Source: an uncultured Desulfuromonadales bacterium (lineage in GTDB: Bacteria > Desulfobacterota > Desulfuromonadia > Geobacterales > Pseudopelobacteraceae). Taken from it: a DNA stretch of 64,000 bases. Under the pieces are notes generated by a model, which was not told the origin of the DNA, did no database searches, and worked only from the letters and a program-made list of their open reading frames with translations. Shown piece after piece: positions 14,082 through 23,494 of this stretch. The stretch lies in NCBI GenBank assembly GCA_903868145.1, contig CAIPTY010000042.1, positions 1 to 64,000 on the forward strand, in the 5' to 3' direction. Numbering within the stretch: position 1 is the stretch's first letter; every line of letters begins with the position of its first letter. Position numbers and translations under genes: made by a program.

Positions 14082-16589
14082 TCACACAGTCCAACCGCCG
14101 AAGAACTCCTCCATCTTTCTAAAAATATCGTCAGAACTCCCCCGCACCAGCTCCGTATCAGGCAATGACCGCAGAAATTTCTTGCCGTAATTTTTCGTAA
14201 CAACTCTGCGATCCAGGATCAGCACCGCTCCGCGATCATCATGGCTTCGGATCAGGCGACCGAAGCCCTGACGGAACTTGATAACCGCCTGGGGGACCGA
14301 AAACTCCCGAAACGGATCGCCGCCATCGGCCTCGATCTTTTCGGAGCGGGCCTGTTGCACCGGTTCGGTCGGCACCTGAAACGGCAGACGGGCTATAATA
14401 ACCATCCGCAGTGCCTCTCCCTTCACATCGACCCCCTCCCAGAACGAATCAGTGCCGAACAGCACCGCATTGTGGTCTTTGCGGAAATGGGCCAGGAGGG
14501 TATGCCGGTTGGTGTCACCCTGTTTGAGGGCTGTCAGTCCCAGCCGCGCCAGTTCAGGCGCCAGTCCGCAATAAACCTTGTTCAGCAGGTCGTATGAGGT
14601 GAACAGAATGAAGGCCCCCCCCTTTGAAATGGCTACAGCCCGAAGGATATGCTCCTCCAGCGCCTCGCGGAAACCATGACCGGTCGGCTCCGGCATGTCG
14701 TCCGGCACCGCTGCAAAGACCTGTGTAGTGTAGTCGAACGGGGACGCCAGACACAACTCGTTCAGCCGTGCCTTGGGTAGCAGTCCGAAACCCGCGCGTT
14801 TTTTCAGGTAGCTGAATTCTCCTCCCACCGTCAGGGTTGCCGAGGTGACGATGATGGTCTTGAGCTTGTCCAGCACGGCATCTTTTACCTGGTCTGAAAT
14901 ATCCAGCGGTGCAGCGCATAAACGGGCCTGCAGACCACGACTACCCCTCTTTGACTCGATCCAGCGGCAGTAGCCTTCTGGCTCACTGATGAAAAAGATG
15001 GTGGTGTCGGCCATGCCCTGCAGACGCCCTTCAATGCCCGCAGTATCGAGCATCTGATCCGACAGCTTCTCGCGCAGTTTTTCCGGCAGATCTTCGCAGC
15101 GCCGCACCAGTGTGCGCAGGCTCGACGTATAGTCATTCAGAGCATCTGACAGACCTTTGAGCCTCTTGCGGCACTCCTGCCAGAAAGGCGTGCTGCTGAT
15201 CGCAGGTGTTATGCGCAGCTTCTGCTCCCGTCCGGGCTGGCCGACGGCATCGTGTTCCAGTGAGATTGCCAGCCAGTCCATGGTCTGCTCGACCAGTTGC
15301 TCCAGATCGCGGGATTTTGGCAGCAGGTGACTCTCCAGCAGTCCGGAAAGCTCCATGTAGAGGCCTTCCGACGATTCCGGCAGGTCACGGGTGATCCTGC
15401 CGGAGATGACCGTCAGCAATCCGCCACGATTGGCTTTCTGGGGAGCCAGGCGGTGCAGTTGTTTGAGGATGCCGCCACGGGTGATAATCTGGGACAGGTG
15501 AGTGGTGGCCACGTCTTCCAGGTGGTGACCTTCGTCGAAAATCAACCGGCTGAAGGGGGGCAGAATCGCCGTGGCATCATAGCCGGTCTCCCTGCGCAGC
15601 ACGATGTCTGACAGCAGCAGTGCGTGATTTACCACCAGGATTCGGGCAGCGGATGCGTCGCGCCGGGCACGGTAGAAAAAGCATCGGTTAAAGTGCTTGC
15701 AACGGGATCGGTTGCACTGGTCCGCTTCGCAGCATACCTCCTCCCAGGTGGCGCCGTGCGGGGTGAAGGAGAGGTCGCTGCGGCAGCCGTCCTGGCAGGC
15801 CTTGCTCCATTCGATGATCGTGGTCAGCTCGTGCGATGATTCATCGGGAAAGAGTGATGGCTCCATCTCCACCTGTTCGAGCTTGCGCAGGCAGGCATAG
15901 TTGCTGCGTCCCTTGACCAGTACCGCCTTGAACTCGACAGAGGAGTTGCGGGCAAGAAACGGCAGATCCTTTTTGATCAGCTGTTCCTGCAGGTTGATGG
16001 TGTTGGTGGAGATTACCACCCGCTGGTTGTTGCGCACGGCCCACAGAATCGATGGCACCAGATAGGCCAGTGACTTGCCGGTGCCTGTTCCGGCCTCGAT
16101 CAGCGTCACCTTGTCGCCGTTGAACGATTCCGCCACGGTCAGCGCCATGCGAACCTGTTCGTCGCGCTGCTCATAGCCCTTGAGGTGAGCCATCATGCCG
16201 TCCGGCGCAAAAATACGGCCGATCTCCTCCAGCGAGAGCAGTTCACCTTTCTGCTCCGTGTGGGGAGAGACAACCACATAGCAACGCGTGCCGTCATTGT
16301 CGATGATGGCGAAACCGATGCCCTGATTGCCGCAGACCGAGGCGATATCCATATCAGCGGCCGACGGCTCCAGGTCGCCTGAAGGGTGGTTATGGATCAC
16401 CACATCTCCGTTTCCCGCACGGGAGATGATTGCCGGCACCGCAATCTTGCTGCCGCGGGCGATTGCCTCTACCCCGCAGATAATCCCGTCCACGTTGCAG
16501 TGACCGATGAAGAATACCTCGTTGCCTTTGGCCCGGGAGATTTCGTGACGCATCAGCAGAACAGCGTCTTCGGTGAAGTGACTATTCAT
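14082..16589 (-). CDS. DinG/XPD-type helicase with N-terminal RadC/JAB domain
   Basis: An 835-residue fusion. Residues 1-110 are a RadC-like JAB (MPN) domain with the metal motif HNHPSG...S..D (H66, H68, S76, D79) and a candidate Glu at 24. The rest is a superfamily 2 helicase of DinG type: Walker A in AGTGTGKSL, a cysteine cluster for the iron-sulfur domain (CLRK...CQDGC...CCEADQC...CKHFNRC), the DEGH box in LIFDEGHHLED, and C-terminal motifs including GTDSFWEGVD and QGFGRLIRS. DinG enzymes unwind DNA or RNA-DNA hybrids at stalled forks. The JAB domain could be a metallo-isopeptidase, a nuclease-like module or a structural part; its metal residues look intact. Confidence 0.9.
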   Translation of the reverse strand: MNSHFTEDAVLLMRHEISRAKGNEVFFIGHCNVDGIICGVEAIARGSKIAVPAIISRAGNGDVVIHNHPSGDLEPSAADMDIASVCGNQGIGFAIIDNDGTRCYVVVSPHTEQKGELLSLEEIGRIFAPDGMMAHLKGYEQRDEQVRMALTVAESFNGDKVTLIEAGTGTGKSLAYLVPSILWAVRNNQRVVISTNTINLQEQLIKKDLPFLARNSSVEFKAVLVKGRSNYACLRKLEQVEMEPSLFPDESSHELTTIIEWSKACQDGCRSDLSFTPHGATWEEVCCEADQCNRSRCKHFNRCFFYRARRDASAARILVVNHALLLSDIVLRRETGYDATAILPPFSRLIFDEGHHLEDVATTHLSQIITRGGILKQLHRLAPQKANRGGLLTVISGRITRDLPESSEGLYMELSGLLESHLLPKSRDLEQLVEQTMDWLAISLEHDAVGQPGREQKLRITPAISSTPFWQECRKRLKGLSDALNDYTSSLRTLVRRCEDLPEKLREKLSDQMLDTAGIEGRLQGMADTTIFFISEPEGYCRWIESKRGSRGLQARLCAAPLDISDQVKDAVLDKLKTIIVTSATLTVGGEFSYLKKRAGFGLLPKARLNELCLASPFDYTTQVFAAVPDDMPEPTGHGFREALEEHILRAVAISKGGAFILFTSYDLLNKVYCGLAPELARLGLTALKQGDTNRHTLLAHFRKDHNAVLFGTDSFWEGVDVKGEALRMVIIARLPFQVPTEPVQQARSEKIEADGGDPFREFSVPQAVIKFRQGFGRLIRSHDDRGAVLILDRRVVTKNYGKKFLRSLPDTELVRGSSDDIFRKMEEFFGGWTV

Positions 16590-16798
16590 GGGTATGCGGA
16601 GTTGGGTAGCGGGAAATGGTGATCATGAATGGTATTCTCTATTCGGTCTGTAATGTTTTGAGCAGGAGCTGGTTGACTGTTTAAGAACCCAGACAGTAAA
16701 ATAAGCCCCATTCGTCGTCTGTTTGTCAAGCGATGAATTCCTTCGGGGGGCTTTGAATATTTATTCTTAACCGCTGAAAAATATGATAAGAGAGATTC

Positions 16799-17863
16799 AT
16801 GACACGACGCAGACTTTTCAAAGGCCGCTCACGCAAAGCCGGACTCCCGCCCGGCACGCTGGTTCACACGGGAGAGCTGAGAACCGGCGGCTCTTCAATT
16901 TCCTGCATCTCCTATTCAGAATCGGGATTTAACGAGTCGCGCCCTTTAAGTTTTGAACAGTGTCCGTCCCCCGGAGACGGGGTTCTGTGGATACATCTGG
17001 ATGGTCTCCATGACCTCGATCTCATTCGTCGTTTCGGTGAACGTTACGGGCTGCATCCGCTGGTGCTGGAAGACATCGTCAACACCAGTCAGCGACCGAA
17101 GCTGGAGGATTACGGCGACTATATCTTTATTGTGACCCGGAGGATCAGTCTTAACGGAGAGAAGTCCGTTGACGGCGAGCAGGTCAGCCTGATCCTTGGG
17201 CCGGGCTATATCCTCTCTTTCCGGGAGGGATTTGATGGCGATATATTTGAATCGATCCGGGAGCGTATTCGCAACGGCAGAGGGCGTATCAGAACCATGG
17301 GAGCCGACTATCTGTCATACGCCATCATTGATGCTATTGTAGACGACTATTTCACCGTTCTGGAAAACCTGGAAGGACTGGTGGAAGATCTGGAGGAGCA
17401 GCTTGCCGACGGACCGACACAGGATGTACTGAGAAAGATCATTTCCCTTAAGCGGGAGATCATCTTCATGCGCAAGGGGGTCTGGCCGCTGCGCGAGGTT
17501 ACTTCAGCCCTGGAGCGGGGCGAATCACAGCTCATCGCCGAAGCTTCCCGTGTATTTTTCCGGGACATTTACGATCATACCATCCAGGTCATCGACGGCG
17601 TGGAGACGTTTCGCGATCTGCTCTCGGGCATGCTCGACCTGTACCTTTCCAGCATGAGTAACCGCACCAACGAAGTCATGAAGTTTCTGACCGTCGTCGG
17701 CACCATCTTCCTCCCCCTGACCTTCATCGTCGGGGTCTACGGCATGAACTTCAAGTATATCCCCGAGTTGCAGATGCAGTACGGATACCTGTACTGCTGG
17801 ATCCTGATGCTCTCCATTTCACTGGGCATGGGCGTCTACTTCAAAAGGAAAAAATGGTTGTAA
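16799..17863 (+). CDS. corA: CorA magnesium/cobalt channel
   Basis: A 354-residue protein of CorA type. The large N-terminal cytoplasmic domain is followed by two C-terminal membrane helices; the first ends in the family signature YGMNF, and the second ends in a basic tail (KRKKWL). CorA pentamers admit Mg2+ (also Co2+, Ni2+). An AGAGA-type ribosome-binding site precedes the ATG. It appears to be a single-gene unit; a lipoprotein gene follows 49 bases downstream. Confidence 0.95.
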   Translation: MTRRRLFKGRSRKAGLPPGTLVHTGELRTGGSSISCISYSESGFNESRPLSFEQCPSPGDGVLWIHLDGLHDLDLIRRFGERYGLHPLVLEDIVNTSQRPKLEDYGDYIFIVTRRISLNGEKSVDGEQVSLILGPGYILSFREGFDGDIFESIRERIRNGRGRIRTMGADYLSYAIIDAIVDDYFTVLENLEGLVEDLEEQLADGPTQDVLRKIISLKREIIFMRKGVWPLREVTSALERGESQLIAEASRVFFRDIYDHTIQVIDGVETFRDLLSGMLDLYLSSMSNRTNEVMKFLTVVGTIFLPLTFIVGVYGMNFKYIPELQMQYGYLYCWILMLSISLGMGVYFKRKKWL

Positions 17864-17912
17864 AACAGGCTGGCTTATTGCCGACACCAATCCACATTGA
17901 AACGGAGGACGT

Positions 17913-18308
17913 ATGTTCAACGCAACGCGCATCATCACTGTGATTATCAGTTTCGCACTGCTGGCAGGCTGTGTTTCTTACGGCGATATTCACCAGACGA
18001 TTCAATACAGATACATTGGCCAACCCATCGAGTATGCCGTCAGCTACCTTGGAACGCCCACACGGGAGAGTTTTATTGATCATGGAAAACTCTATGTCTG
18101 GGATACCGGTCACAGTGTCGTGTACTCGGCTCCAACCGCCATTCCACCGGGTGGATATGCCGGCTCAAGCTCAAATTCCTCTGTGACCTATGCGACCGAG
18201 ACCCAGAATTTCAACTGCATACTGACTCTTGTGGTCAACCATCGAGGTATCGTGACGGATTACCGGGTTCGGGGGAACCTTGACGGCTGCGAGAGATACG
18301 CCCAATAA
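17913..18308 (+). CDS. Hypothetical lipoprotein
   Basis: A 131-residue protein with a lipoprotein signal peptide: hydrophobic helix and lipobox LLAGC with lipidated Cys at 20. The mature part is short, with Gly/Ser-rich segments (PGGYAGSSSNSS) and two later cysteines (NFNCIL, DGCERY) that may form a disulfide. CGGAGGA precedes the ATG. Its fold resembles the small SmpA/OmlA-like lipoproteins loosely, but I would not assign it. Membrane-anchored in the periplasm. Confidence 0.7.
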   Translation: MFNATRIITVIISFALLAGCVSYGDIHQTIQYRYIGQPIEYAVSYLGTPTRESFIDHGKLYVWDTGHSVVYSAPTAIPPGGYAGSSSNSSVTYATETQNFNCILTLVVNHRGIVTDYRVRGNLDGCERYAQ

Positions 18309-18328
18309 TTCCTCACGGGAGGCAATTC

Positions 18329-18760
18329 ATGTTGAAAACGCTTGTTTCCTTAGTAATACTTCTTAGCATATTTACCGTCTGTCCGGCACTTGGCGCTCCT
18401 TCTCCCCAGATGAACGGCAATTCCCAGGATGTCCAGGCGAGACAGATACTCACCAATTCGGCATGGTGTTCGTTTACCTACAACAAGGTGAGCGGCACGT
18501 CGAGCACCCGCAGGGTAGTCTTCCGAACCAACGGCGTGATGACCGTCAACGGTGGAGCCCAGACCTACAGCTCAGGCTATGGCGGCTCGTACGCCGGGCA
18601 GTCGAACTCAGGCAGTGCGATGCGCTGGAGGCTCGAAAATCTCCGGTTGTATATCGATCAGGGGGGTGGTTTTCAGGACATCGGCCTGACGGCGACGAAA
18701 AACTCGAATGGCTACCTGATACTCCGCGCCGAAGGGCGCGAGTACACGATGTGCAGATGA
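18329..18760 (+). CDS. Small secreted protein, hypothetical
   Basis: A 143-residue protein with a signal peptide cleaved near LGA at residue 23. The mature part has two cysteines far apart (SAWCSF and the C-terminal YTMCR), a Gly/Ser/Tyr-rich loop, and beta-type segments. No family is recognised. It lies 20 bases after the lipoprotein gene with GGGAGG before the ATG, so the two probably form one transcript and may act together in the periplasm. Confidence 0.65.
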   Translation: MLKTLVSLVILLSIFTVCPALGAPSPQMNGNSQDVQARQILTNSAWCSFTYNKVSGTSSTRRVVFRTNGVMTVNGGAQTYSSGYGGSYAGQSNSGSAMRWRLENLRLYIDQGGGFQDIGLTATKNSNGYLILRAEGREYTMCR

Positions 18761-18801
18761 CGGCGCGGTTTGCCGGATGAGTATTCAACAAGGGTTGAAG
18801 G

Positions 18802-19365
18802 TTATTTGAAGGCGGCGACCTGTGCCTGGAACAGGGTGACCGGAACGAAGCGCACGGCAAAGTCAACAGTGCATTTGGTGCAGGTGACAAAGAACGGTCT
18901 GCCGTTTCTCCCTTTTTCCACCGGGATCTCGTGCTTCTGGCCGCAATAGGGGCACTGCGCAGCCACCATGGTCTGGGCAACCGGTTTTGCGTCGATCTTC
19001 TTGACCGGCCTGATTGTCGTCTTTGAAGCTGCGGCCTGTTGTGTGACCGTTTCAGGTGATGTTTCCGGCATGGGTCTTTCCCTCTCTTTTTTCACACGGA
19101 TTCGTTTTGTAACGGAAACCATCGGCAGGATTTCATCATCCGGCTCGGTTTCCGCGATAATCTCCCCTCGCATGGCTTTTTTCCAGTTGACCGGCATGGA
19201 TGATTTTGAGTAATGAAGCGGCCTGCTCCCCTTCATCAGAGCCGAACCGTTTTTTATAACGTAGAACTTTCCCCGGTAGTCCACCAGCACCTGATCGCCG
19301 ATCTCGGTTACCTTGTGAGCCGAAACCATTTTGTTGTCCAGCCAGAATGATATCGCTTCGGGCAT
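18802..19365 (-). CDS. Zinc-ribbon protein, hypothetical
   Basis: A 187-residue protein starting MPEAISFW; AGGAGG lies about 10 bases upstream of this ATG, so I reject the farther start at 19389. The N-terminal 60 residues look like a small beta domain (VLVDYRGKFYVI). A Lys/Arg/Glu/Pro-rich linker follows, then a C-terminal ribbon with CPYCGQKHEIP and CTKC. Function unknown; the layout suggests a cytoplasmic regulatory or nucleic-acid binding protein. Confidence 0.7.
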   Translation of the reverse strand: MPEAISFWLDNKMVSAHKVTEIGDQVLVDYRGKFYVIKNGSALMKGSRPLHYSKSSMPVNWKKAMRGEIIAETEPDDEILPMVSVTKRIRVKKERERPMPETSPETVTQQAAASKTTIRPVKKIDAKPVAQTMVAAQCPYCGQKHEIPVEKGRNGRPFFVTCTKCTVDFAVRFVPVTLFQAQVAAFK

Positions 19366-19467
19366 GATATACGAGCCTCCTGAATGCAAGAATTTTCGTC
19401 ACAGATTGGAACAATAGCACCGTTTGACTGGATTGACAATCTCCGGCCAGGATCAGGAATCGATGAC

Positions 19468-20163
19468 ATGGAAAAATCCGACGTACCCGCAGCAGTAGCG
19501 CTTTTTGTCCGGCAACCGATACCGGGACGCGTCAAGACACGCCTGGCGCGGGATCTGGGGGATGGGGCAGCCTGCGAACTCTATGGCGCAATGGTGGCTG
19601 ATATCCTCTCACAGATAACGAATAGCGAACTGCCGCTGTTTCTGTTCCATGACGGCTCCAGCGATGCTGGTCTGCCTTTGACGTGGCTCGCCGCATCCGC
19701 CCAGGTTATCAGGCAGACGGGAGATTCGCTTGGCGAACGCATGACGGCGGCCATTGAACAAACCTTTTCTGCCGGATATGAGTACGTGGTTGTGACCGGA
19801 AGCGATATTCCGGGCATTTCTGCCCCGATTCTGCATGAGGCTGTTTCTGAGCTTGATAGCCAGGATGTTGTGATTGTGCCGGCATTTGACGGGGGATATT
19901 GCCTGATTGCATTACGGCGGGATCATTTCAGTCCGGTCATTTTCCGGGACATACCCTGGAGTACCTCACGTGTCCTGAGCAGCACAATCGAGAGGTGTGA
20001 AGCAAACGGACAAACCTTCAAACTCCTTGAACCGCTCCAGGACATCGATACACAGGATGATCTCACGGTATATGGCAGGCAGCCGTCCCCGCATGCGGCT
20101 GAAACTGTCAACTGGCTGATTAAAAACGGTTTTTACTTTCCCAGCAGCGGGCTCATCACCTGA
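19468..20163 (+). CDS. TIGR04282-type glycosyltransferase-like protein
   Basis: A 231-residue nucleotidyl/glycosyltransferase-fold protein. The N-terminal signature FVRQPIPGRVKTRLA followed by GDGAACELY is typical of the DUF2064/TIGR04282 family, annotated as arsenosugar biosynthesis glycosyltransferase in some genomes; here no arsenic genes are near, so the substrate is open. The GSDIPG segment holds the metal-binding Asp. I start at ATG 19468 (AGGAA upstream); the frame is open from 19384. The 3' end overlaps the convergent PiT gene by 31 bases. Confidence 0.8.
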   Translation: MEKSDVPAAVALFVRQPIPGRVKTRLARDLGDGAACELYGAMVADILSQITNSELPLFLFHDGSSDAGLPLTWLAASAQVIRQTGDSLGERMTAAIEQTFSAGYEYVVVTGSDIPGISAPILHEAVSELDSQDVVIVPAFDGGYCLIALRRDHFSPVIFRDIPWSTSRVLSSTIERCEANGQTFKLLEPLQDIDTQDDLTVYGRQPSPHAAETVNWLIKNGFYFPSSGLIT

Positions 20164-21134
20164 TAGGTCAGATAGGCGACCAGCGCCGAGGCGGGTATGG
20201 TCAGGACCCAGGCGATCAGGATACGCTGAGCCACCTTCCAGTTAACCGCAGTGATACGTTTGGAAAGCCCGACACCCAGAATGGTTGAGGTAATAACGTG
20301 AGTGGTGCTGGTGGGCATGCCAAAAGCGGAAGCTCCCAGAATAACTCCGGCCGAAGCGGTTTCAACACAGAAGCCATGCACCGGCTGGAGCTTGACGAAA
20401 TCGCGTCCGACAGTCTTCATGATACGCCATCCACCTGCCGCCGTGCCTAGTGCCATGGCAGTTGCGCAGCCTATCATGACCTCCCAGGGGACGCTAAAGG
20501 TCTTGATGAAGCCGTAGCTCAAAAGAGCCATGGTGATGACCCCCATCGATTTCTGGGCATCGGCGGTCCCATGGGAAAATGCCATAAATGCTGCCGAGAG
20601 TACCTGCAACCGGCGAAAATTTTTATTGAGCCCGCTGGGGGCTCTGTTGGCAAAAATCCGGTAGATGATCATCATGAAAATGTAACCGATAATCGTACCC
20701 AGAATGGGAGATATGAGTAGTGCCAGAATGATTTTTTGCAGCCCAGCCCACTTGAGAGCGCTGAGACCGGCATGGGCGAACACAGATCCCATGATACCGC
20801 CGATAATGGCATGGGAAGAGGATGATGGCAGGCCGTAATACCAGGTGATCAGATCCCATACGATGGCACCGGTGACGCCAGCCAGCACAACCATCTGAGT
20901 GACATTCGAGCTGTCCACAATGCCTTTTCCTATGGTTCCGGCCACTTTGGTGGAGATCATGGCGCCGGCGAAGTTGAGGACTGCGGCCATGACTATGGCG
21001 GATCTGACTGACAGGGCACGGGTTGAAACGCAGGTGGCGATGGCGTTGGCTGTATCGTGAAATCCGTTAATATAGTCGAAGAGAAGCGCTGCCAGGATCA
21101 CCAGGCAGAGCATCACCAGGGCCGGGTCAAGCAT
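20133..21134 (-). CDS. pit: PiT-family inorganic phosphate transporter
   Basis: A 333-residue membrane protein with the PiT layout of two inverted halves. The first signature is GFHDTANAIA near residue 25, and the matching second one is FGMPTSTTHV near residue 270. About ten membrane helices are visible. PiT carriers import metal-phosphate with protons or sodium. The start overlaps the end of the PhoU-like gene by 8 bases, the standard pairing for this family. Confidence 0.93.
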   Translation of the reverse strand: MLDPALVMLCLVILAALLFDYINGFHDTANAIATCVSTRALSVRSAIVMAAVLNFAGAMISTKVAGTIGKGIVDSSNVTQMVVLAGVTGAIVWDLITWYYGLPSSSSHAIIGGIMGSVFAHAGLSALKWAGLQKIILALLISPILGTIIGYIFMMIIYRIFANRAPSGLNKNFRRLQVLSAAFMAFSHGTADAQKSMGVITMALLSYGFIKTFSVPWEVMIGCATAMALGTAAGGWRIMKTVGRDFVKLQPVHGFCVETASAGVILGASAFGMPTSTTHVITSTILGVGLSKRITAVNWKVAQRILIAWVLTIPASALVAYLTYQVMSPLLGK

Positions 21135-21747
21135 TTTTCACCACCACGCTTTCAAGGATGTTGGAGGCGTCTTCACACCTGTCAGTAGCCTTTTCGAGCG
21201 TCTCGAAGATTTCCTTCCATTTAATCAACTGTATCGGATCCTTCTCCTCATCAAACAGGCGGCTGATGGCCTCGCGCGAAACGCGGTCCGCCTCGTTTTC
21301 CAGCGCGTTTATCTCAATACAGGCTTCGAAAATCTGTTCATTGGTTTTTTTGCCCAGCATGGCAACCGCCTTGTCAACCGCGTGACAGGACTGCAGAATG
21401 ATGAATCCGAGCGACTTGGCTTCAGGGGGAATGGACTCAACATTATACATGATTACCCGCTGGGCCGAGGCGTCAATCAGGTCAAGGATGTCATCGAGCT
21501 TGGAGGCGAGAGAATAGATGTCTTCCCGATCCAGCGGCGTTACGAAGGTCTTGTTAAGCCTTTTGATAATCTCATGGGTCAGTGAATCTCCCTTGTGCTC
21601 GATTTCCTTGATCTTGCGCTGACTTTCTGCGGGATTTTCAAAGTTGTCCAGCATGTCCTTGAGCAGAACGGCTCCTACAATGATATTTGTAGTCATCTCC
21701 TTGAAAAGCTGGAAGAATTTCTCTTCCTTCGGGATAAGTCCGAACAT
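21127..21747 (-). CDS. PiT accessory protein, DUF47/PhoU-like
   Basis: A 206-residue all-helical protein starting MFGLIPKEEKFF. GGAGG lies 6 bases before this ATG, so the farther upstream in-frame ATG at 21849 is not used. Acidic helices (ENEADRVSREA, REDIYSLASKLDDI) are of the PhoU type that binds metal clusters. Proteins of this family are encoded next to PiT carriers and are thought to regulate them. Overlap with pit implies coupled translation. Confidence 0.9.
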   Translation of the reverse strand: MFGLIPKEEKFFQLFKEMTTNIIVGAVLLKDMLDNFENPAESQRKIKEIEHKGDSLTHEIIKRLNKTFVTPLDREDIYSLASKLDDILDLIDASAQRVIMYNVESIPPEAKSLGFIILQSCHAVDKAVAMLGKKTNEQIFEACIEINALENEADRVSREAISRLFDEEKDPIQLIKWKEIFETLEKATDRCEDASNILESVVVKNA

Positions 21748-22022
21748 ATATGCCTCCGATATTGTATGTCTGTCGCGAGTCTGAAATGTATCCGATAACC
21801 AATACCACAAGTTGCCGTGTGTGCCCACCAAAAATTCATCTGACCTCACACATTGCCGTAATACTGAATCATGATCATCGCGACGTGGTGACGTGAGTGA
21901 AAGCGCTCGTTACGCTGCAAGCCCACGTTTATTTCAATTGAATTCCGAACGAGCTGACTGATATAGTGCAGCCCACGTAAATCAGCTGTTCTCACGTTCA
22001 ACTGGATGTGTGCGGGGAGTCA

Positions 22023-22796
22023 ATGAATATCTCCATTATCGACAGGATCATGCTGAACTTTTTTGCAGACCTGCAAGGGGTTTTCACTCTTGCGGGCAGC
22101 ACCTTCGCGCGAATGTTCCGCCCCCCATTTTACTACCGCGAATTTGCCGTCCAGTTCGACAAACTCGGTTTTTCCTCCCTGTTCATCTGCGTACTGACCG
22201 GTCTGTTCACCGGAATGGTCATGGCGCTGCAGGCATTGATCCAGCTCAAACCTTTTGCCGCCACCAGCTATGTAGGGGGTATGGTCGCAGCCACCATGGT
22301 CAAGGAGCTGGGACCGGTGCTGGCCTCCCTGATGGTTGCCGGTCGCGTCGGGTCGGCCATTACCGCCGAACTGGGCACGATGGTCGTTACTGAACAGGTA
22401 GATGCCATGCGGGTCGAGGGAACCGATATTGTCAAGCGGCTGGTGGCTCCACGCCTGAAGGCCATGCTGCTGGCCATGCCGCTTTTGACGGTGGTAACCG
22501 ATGCCGTCTCGCTGGTTGGCGGCTATATCATGTCCGCCAGCTATGCCATAAACCCGACCATGTATATCGCCGGCATTCCCCAGTTCATGATATTTCAGGA
22601 TCTGATCGAAGGGCTTTTCAAACCGGTATTTTTCGGACTGATCATCACGGTGACAGGCTGTTACGTCGGGCTGAATACCAGAGGCGGTGCCGAAGGGGTC
22701 GGCAACGCCGCCAAGCGCGCGGTTGTGCTGTCGTCGGTACTGATCCTGATGTCGGACTTTTTCATCACCAAGGTTTTTGTGGCGTTTCGCGGGTAA
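22023..22796 (+). CDS. mlaE: MlaE-family ABC transporter permease
   Basis: A 257-residue permease with five to six membrane helices and the family core (LKPFAATSYVGGMVA, then KELGPVLASLMVAGR and AITAELGTM). MlaE proteins work with an ATPase (MlaF) and a lipid-binding MlaD in retrograde phospholipid transport across the envelope. No mlaF or mlaD is adjacent. The start is not certain: ATG 22023 has GGGGAG only 3 bases before it, and GTG 22008 has none. Confidence 0.88.
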   Translation: MNISIIDRIMLNFFADLQGVFTLAGSTFARMFRPPFYYREFAVQFDKLGFSSLFICVLTGLFTGMVMALQALIQLKPFAATSYVGGMVAATMVKELGPVLASLMVAGRVGSAITAELGTMVVTEQVDAMRVEGTDIVKRLVAPRLKAMLLAMPLLTVVTDAVSLVGGYIMSASYAINPTMYIAGIPQFMIFQDLIEGLFKPVFFGLIITVTGCYVGLNTRGGAEGVGNAAKRAVVLSSVLILMSDFFITKVFVAFRG

Positions 22797-22888
22797 GCCG
22801 GGGCTTCCAATAATTGACATACCAGGACGAAGGCTCCGTCGTGGTATAAGCGGCACTCTTTGGAGCCAGATATTAACGGAGAAGAAAG

Positions 22889-23413
22889 ATGAAAAAAACC
22901 GGACTCAATGCGGTAATTATTTTGGCGGCATCCGTAATTGTATTGTTTTCGTCCATGGCTTTTGCCGCGCCAACATCCAGAACGGTACTCTCCGTCTCTG
23001 AAAAAAAGGGGAGTATCTACGCAGTGTATGATGATGGAAAATCTGTCAAAATTTCAAAGAAGGGTAAGTTCAAGTCACCAAAACTTGCAGCGGACAAAAG
23101 AACTATTGGATATCTGAATTCGTCACGAATGGGGCCGAAAGATGGTCTGGCAATTTCCTACACGATAGACGCGTCAAGTATCCTGTACATCTACAAGGAC
23201 GGTAAGGTCCTGATAGAGGTTTCACCGGACAGCCGTCCATTCATCTGGGAGTGGAAGTTCCATAACGATGGAAAACAGGTGGTGCTGAAGACGGGACACA
23301 CGCATGGACTGAGTAACTATGAGCTGTATGATATTGAGAAAAACAAGCTCATAGAGGAATTTGCGGAGAAGGAAAACACCAAAATGCCGGACTGGGCTCA
23401 AGGGTTGGAATAG
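22889..23413 (+). CDS. Secreted hypothetical protein with beta-propeller-like repeats
   Basis: A 174-residue protein with a signal peptide (cleavage after MAFA near residue 27). The mature part has repeated segments such as YAVYDDGKSVKIS and SPKLAADKRTIGYL that recall TolB-type beta-propeller blades, but it is too short for a full propeller. CGGAGAAG precedes the ATG. It stands alone between the MlaE gene and the signalling cluster. Function unknown; probably periplasmic. Confidence 0.65.
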   Translation: MKKTGLNAVIILAASVIVLFSSMAFAAPTSRTVLSVSEKKGSIYAVYDDGKSVKISKKGKFKSPKLAADKRTIGYLNSSRMGPKDGLAISYTIDASSILYIYKDGKVLIEVSPDSRPFIWEWKFHNDGKQVVLKTGHTHGLSNYELYDIEKNKLIEEFAEKENTKMPDWAQGLE

Positions 23414-23494
23414 TGCAGGCTCTGACGCAGTAAAACCTGAAGCGGCAGCAACACTGGCCTGTACTTCCTGATTTGGATAGAGGTTCGTAACCTG

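Noticed and set aside
22814-22855. TTGACA followed by TATAAG before the secreted protein at 22889
   Set aside because: The spacing is about 25 bases, too long for a sigma-70 promoter.
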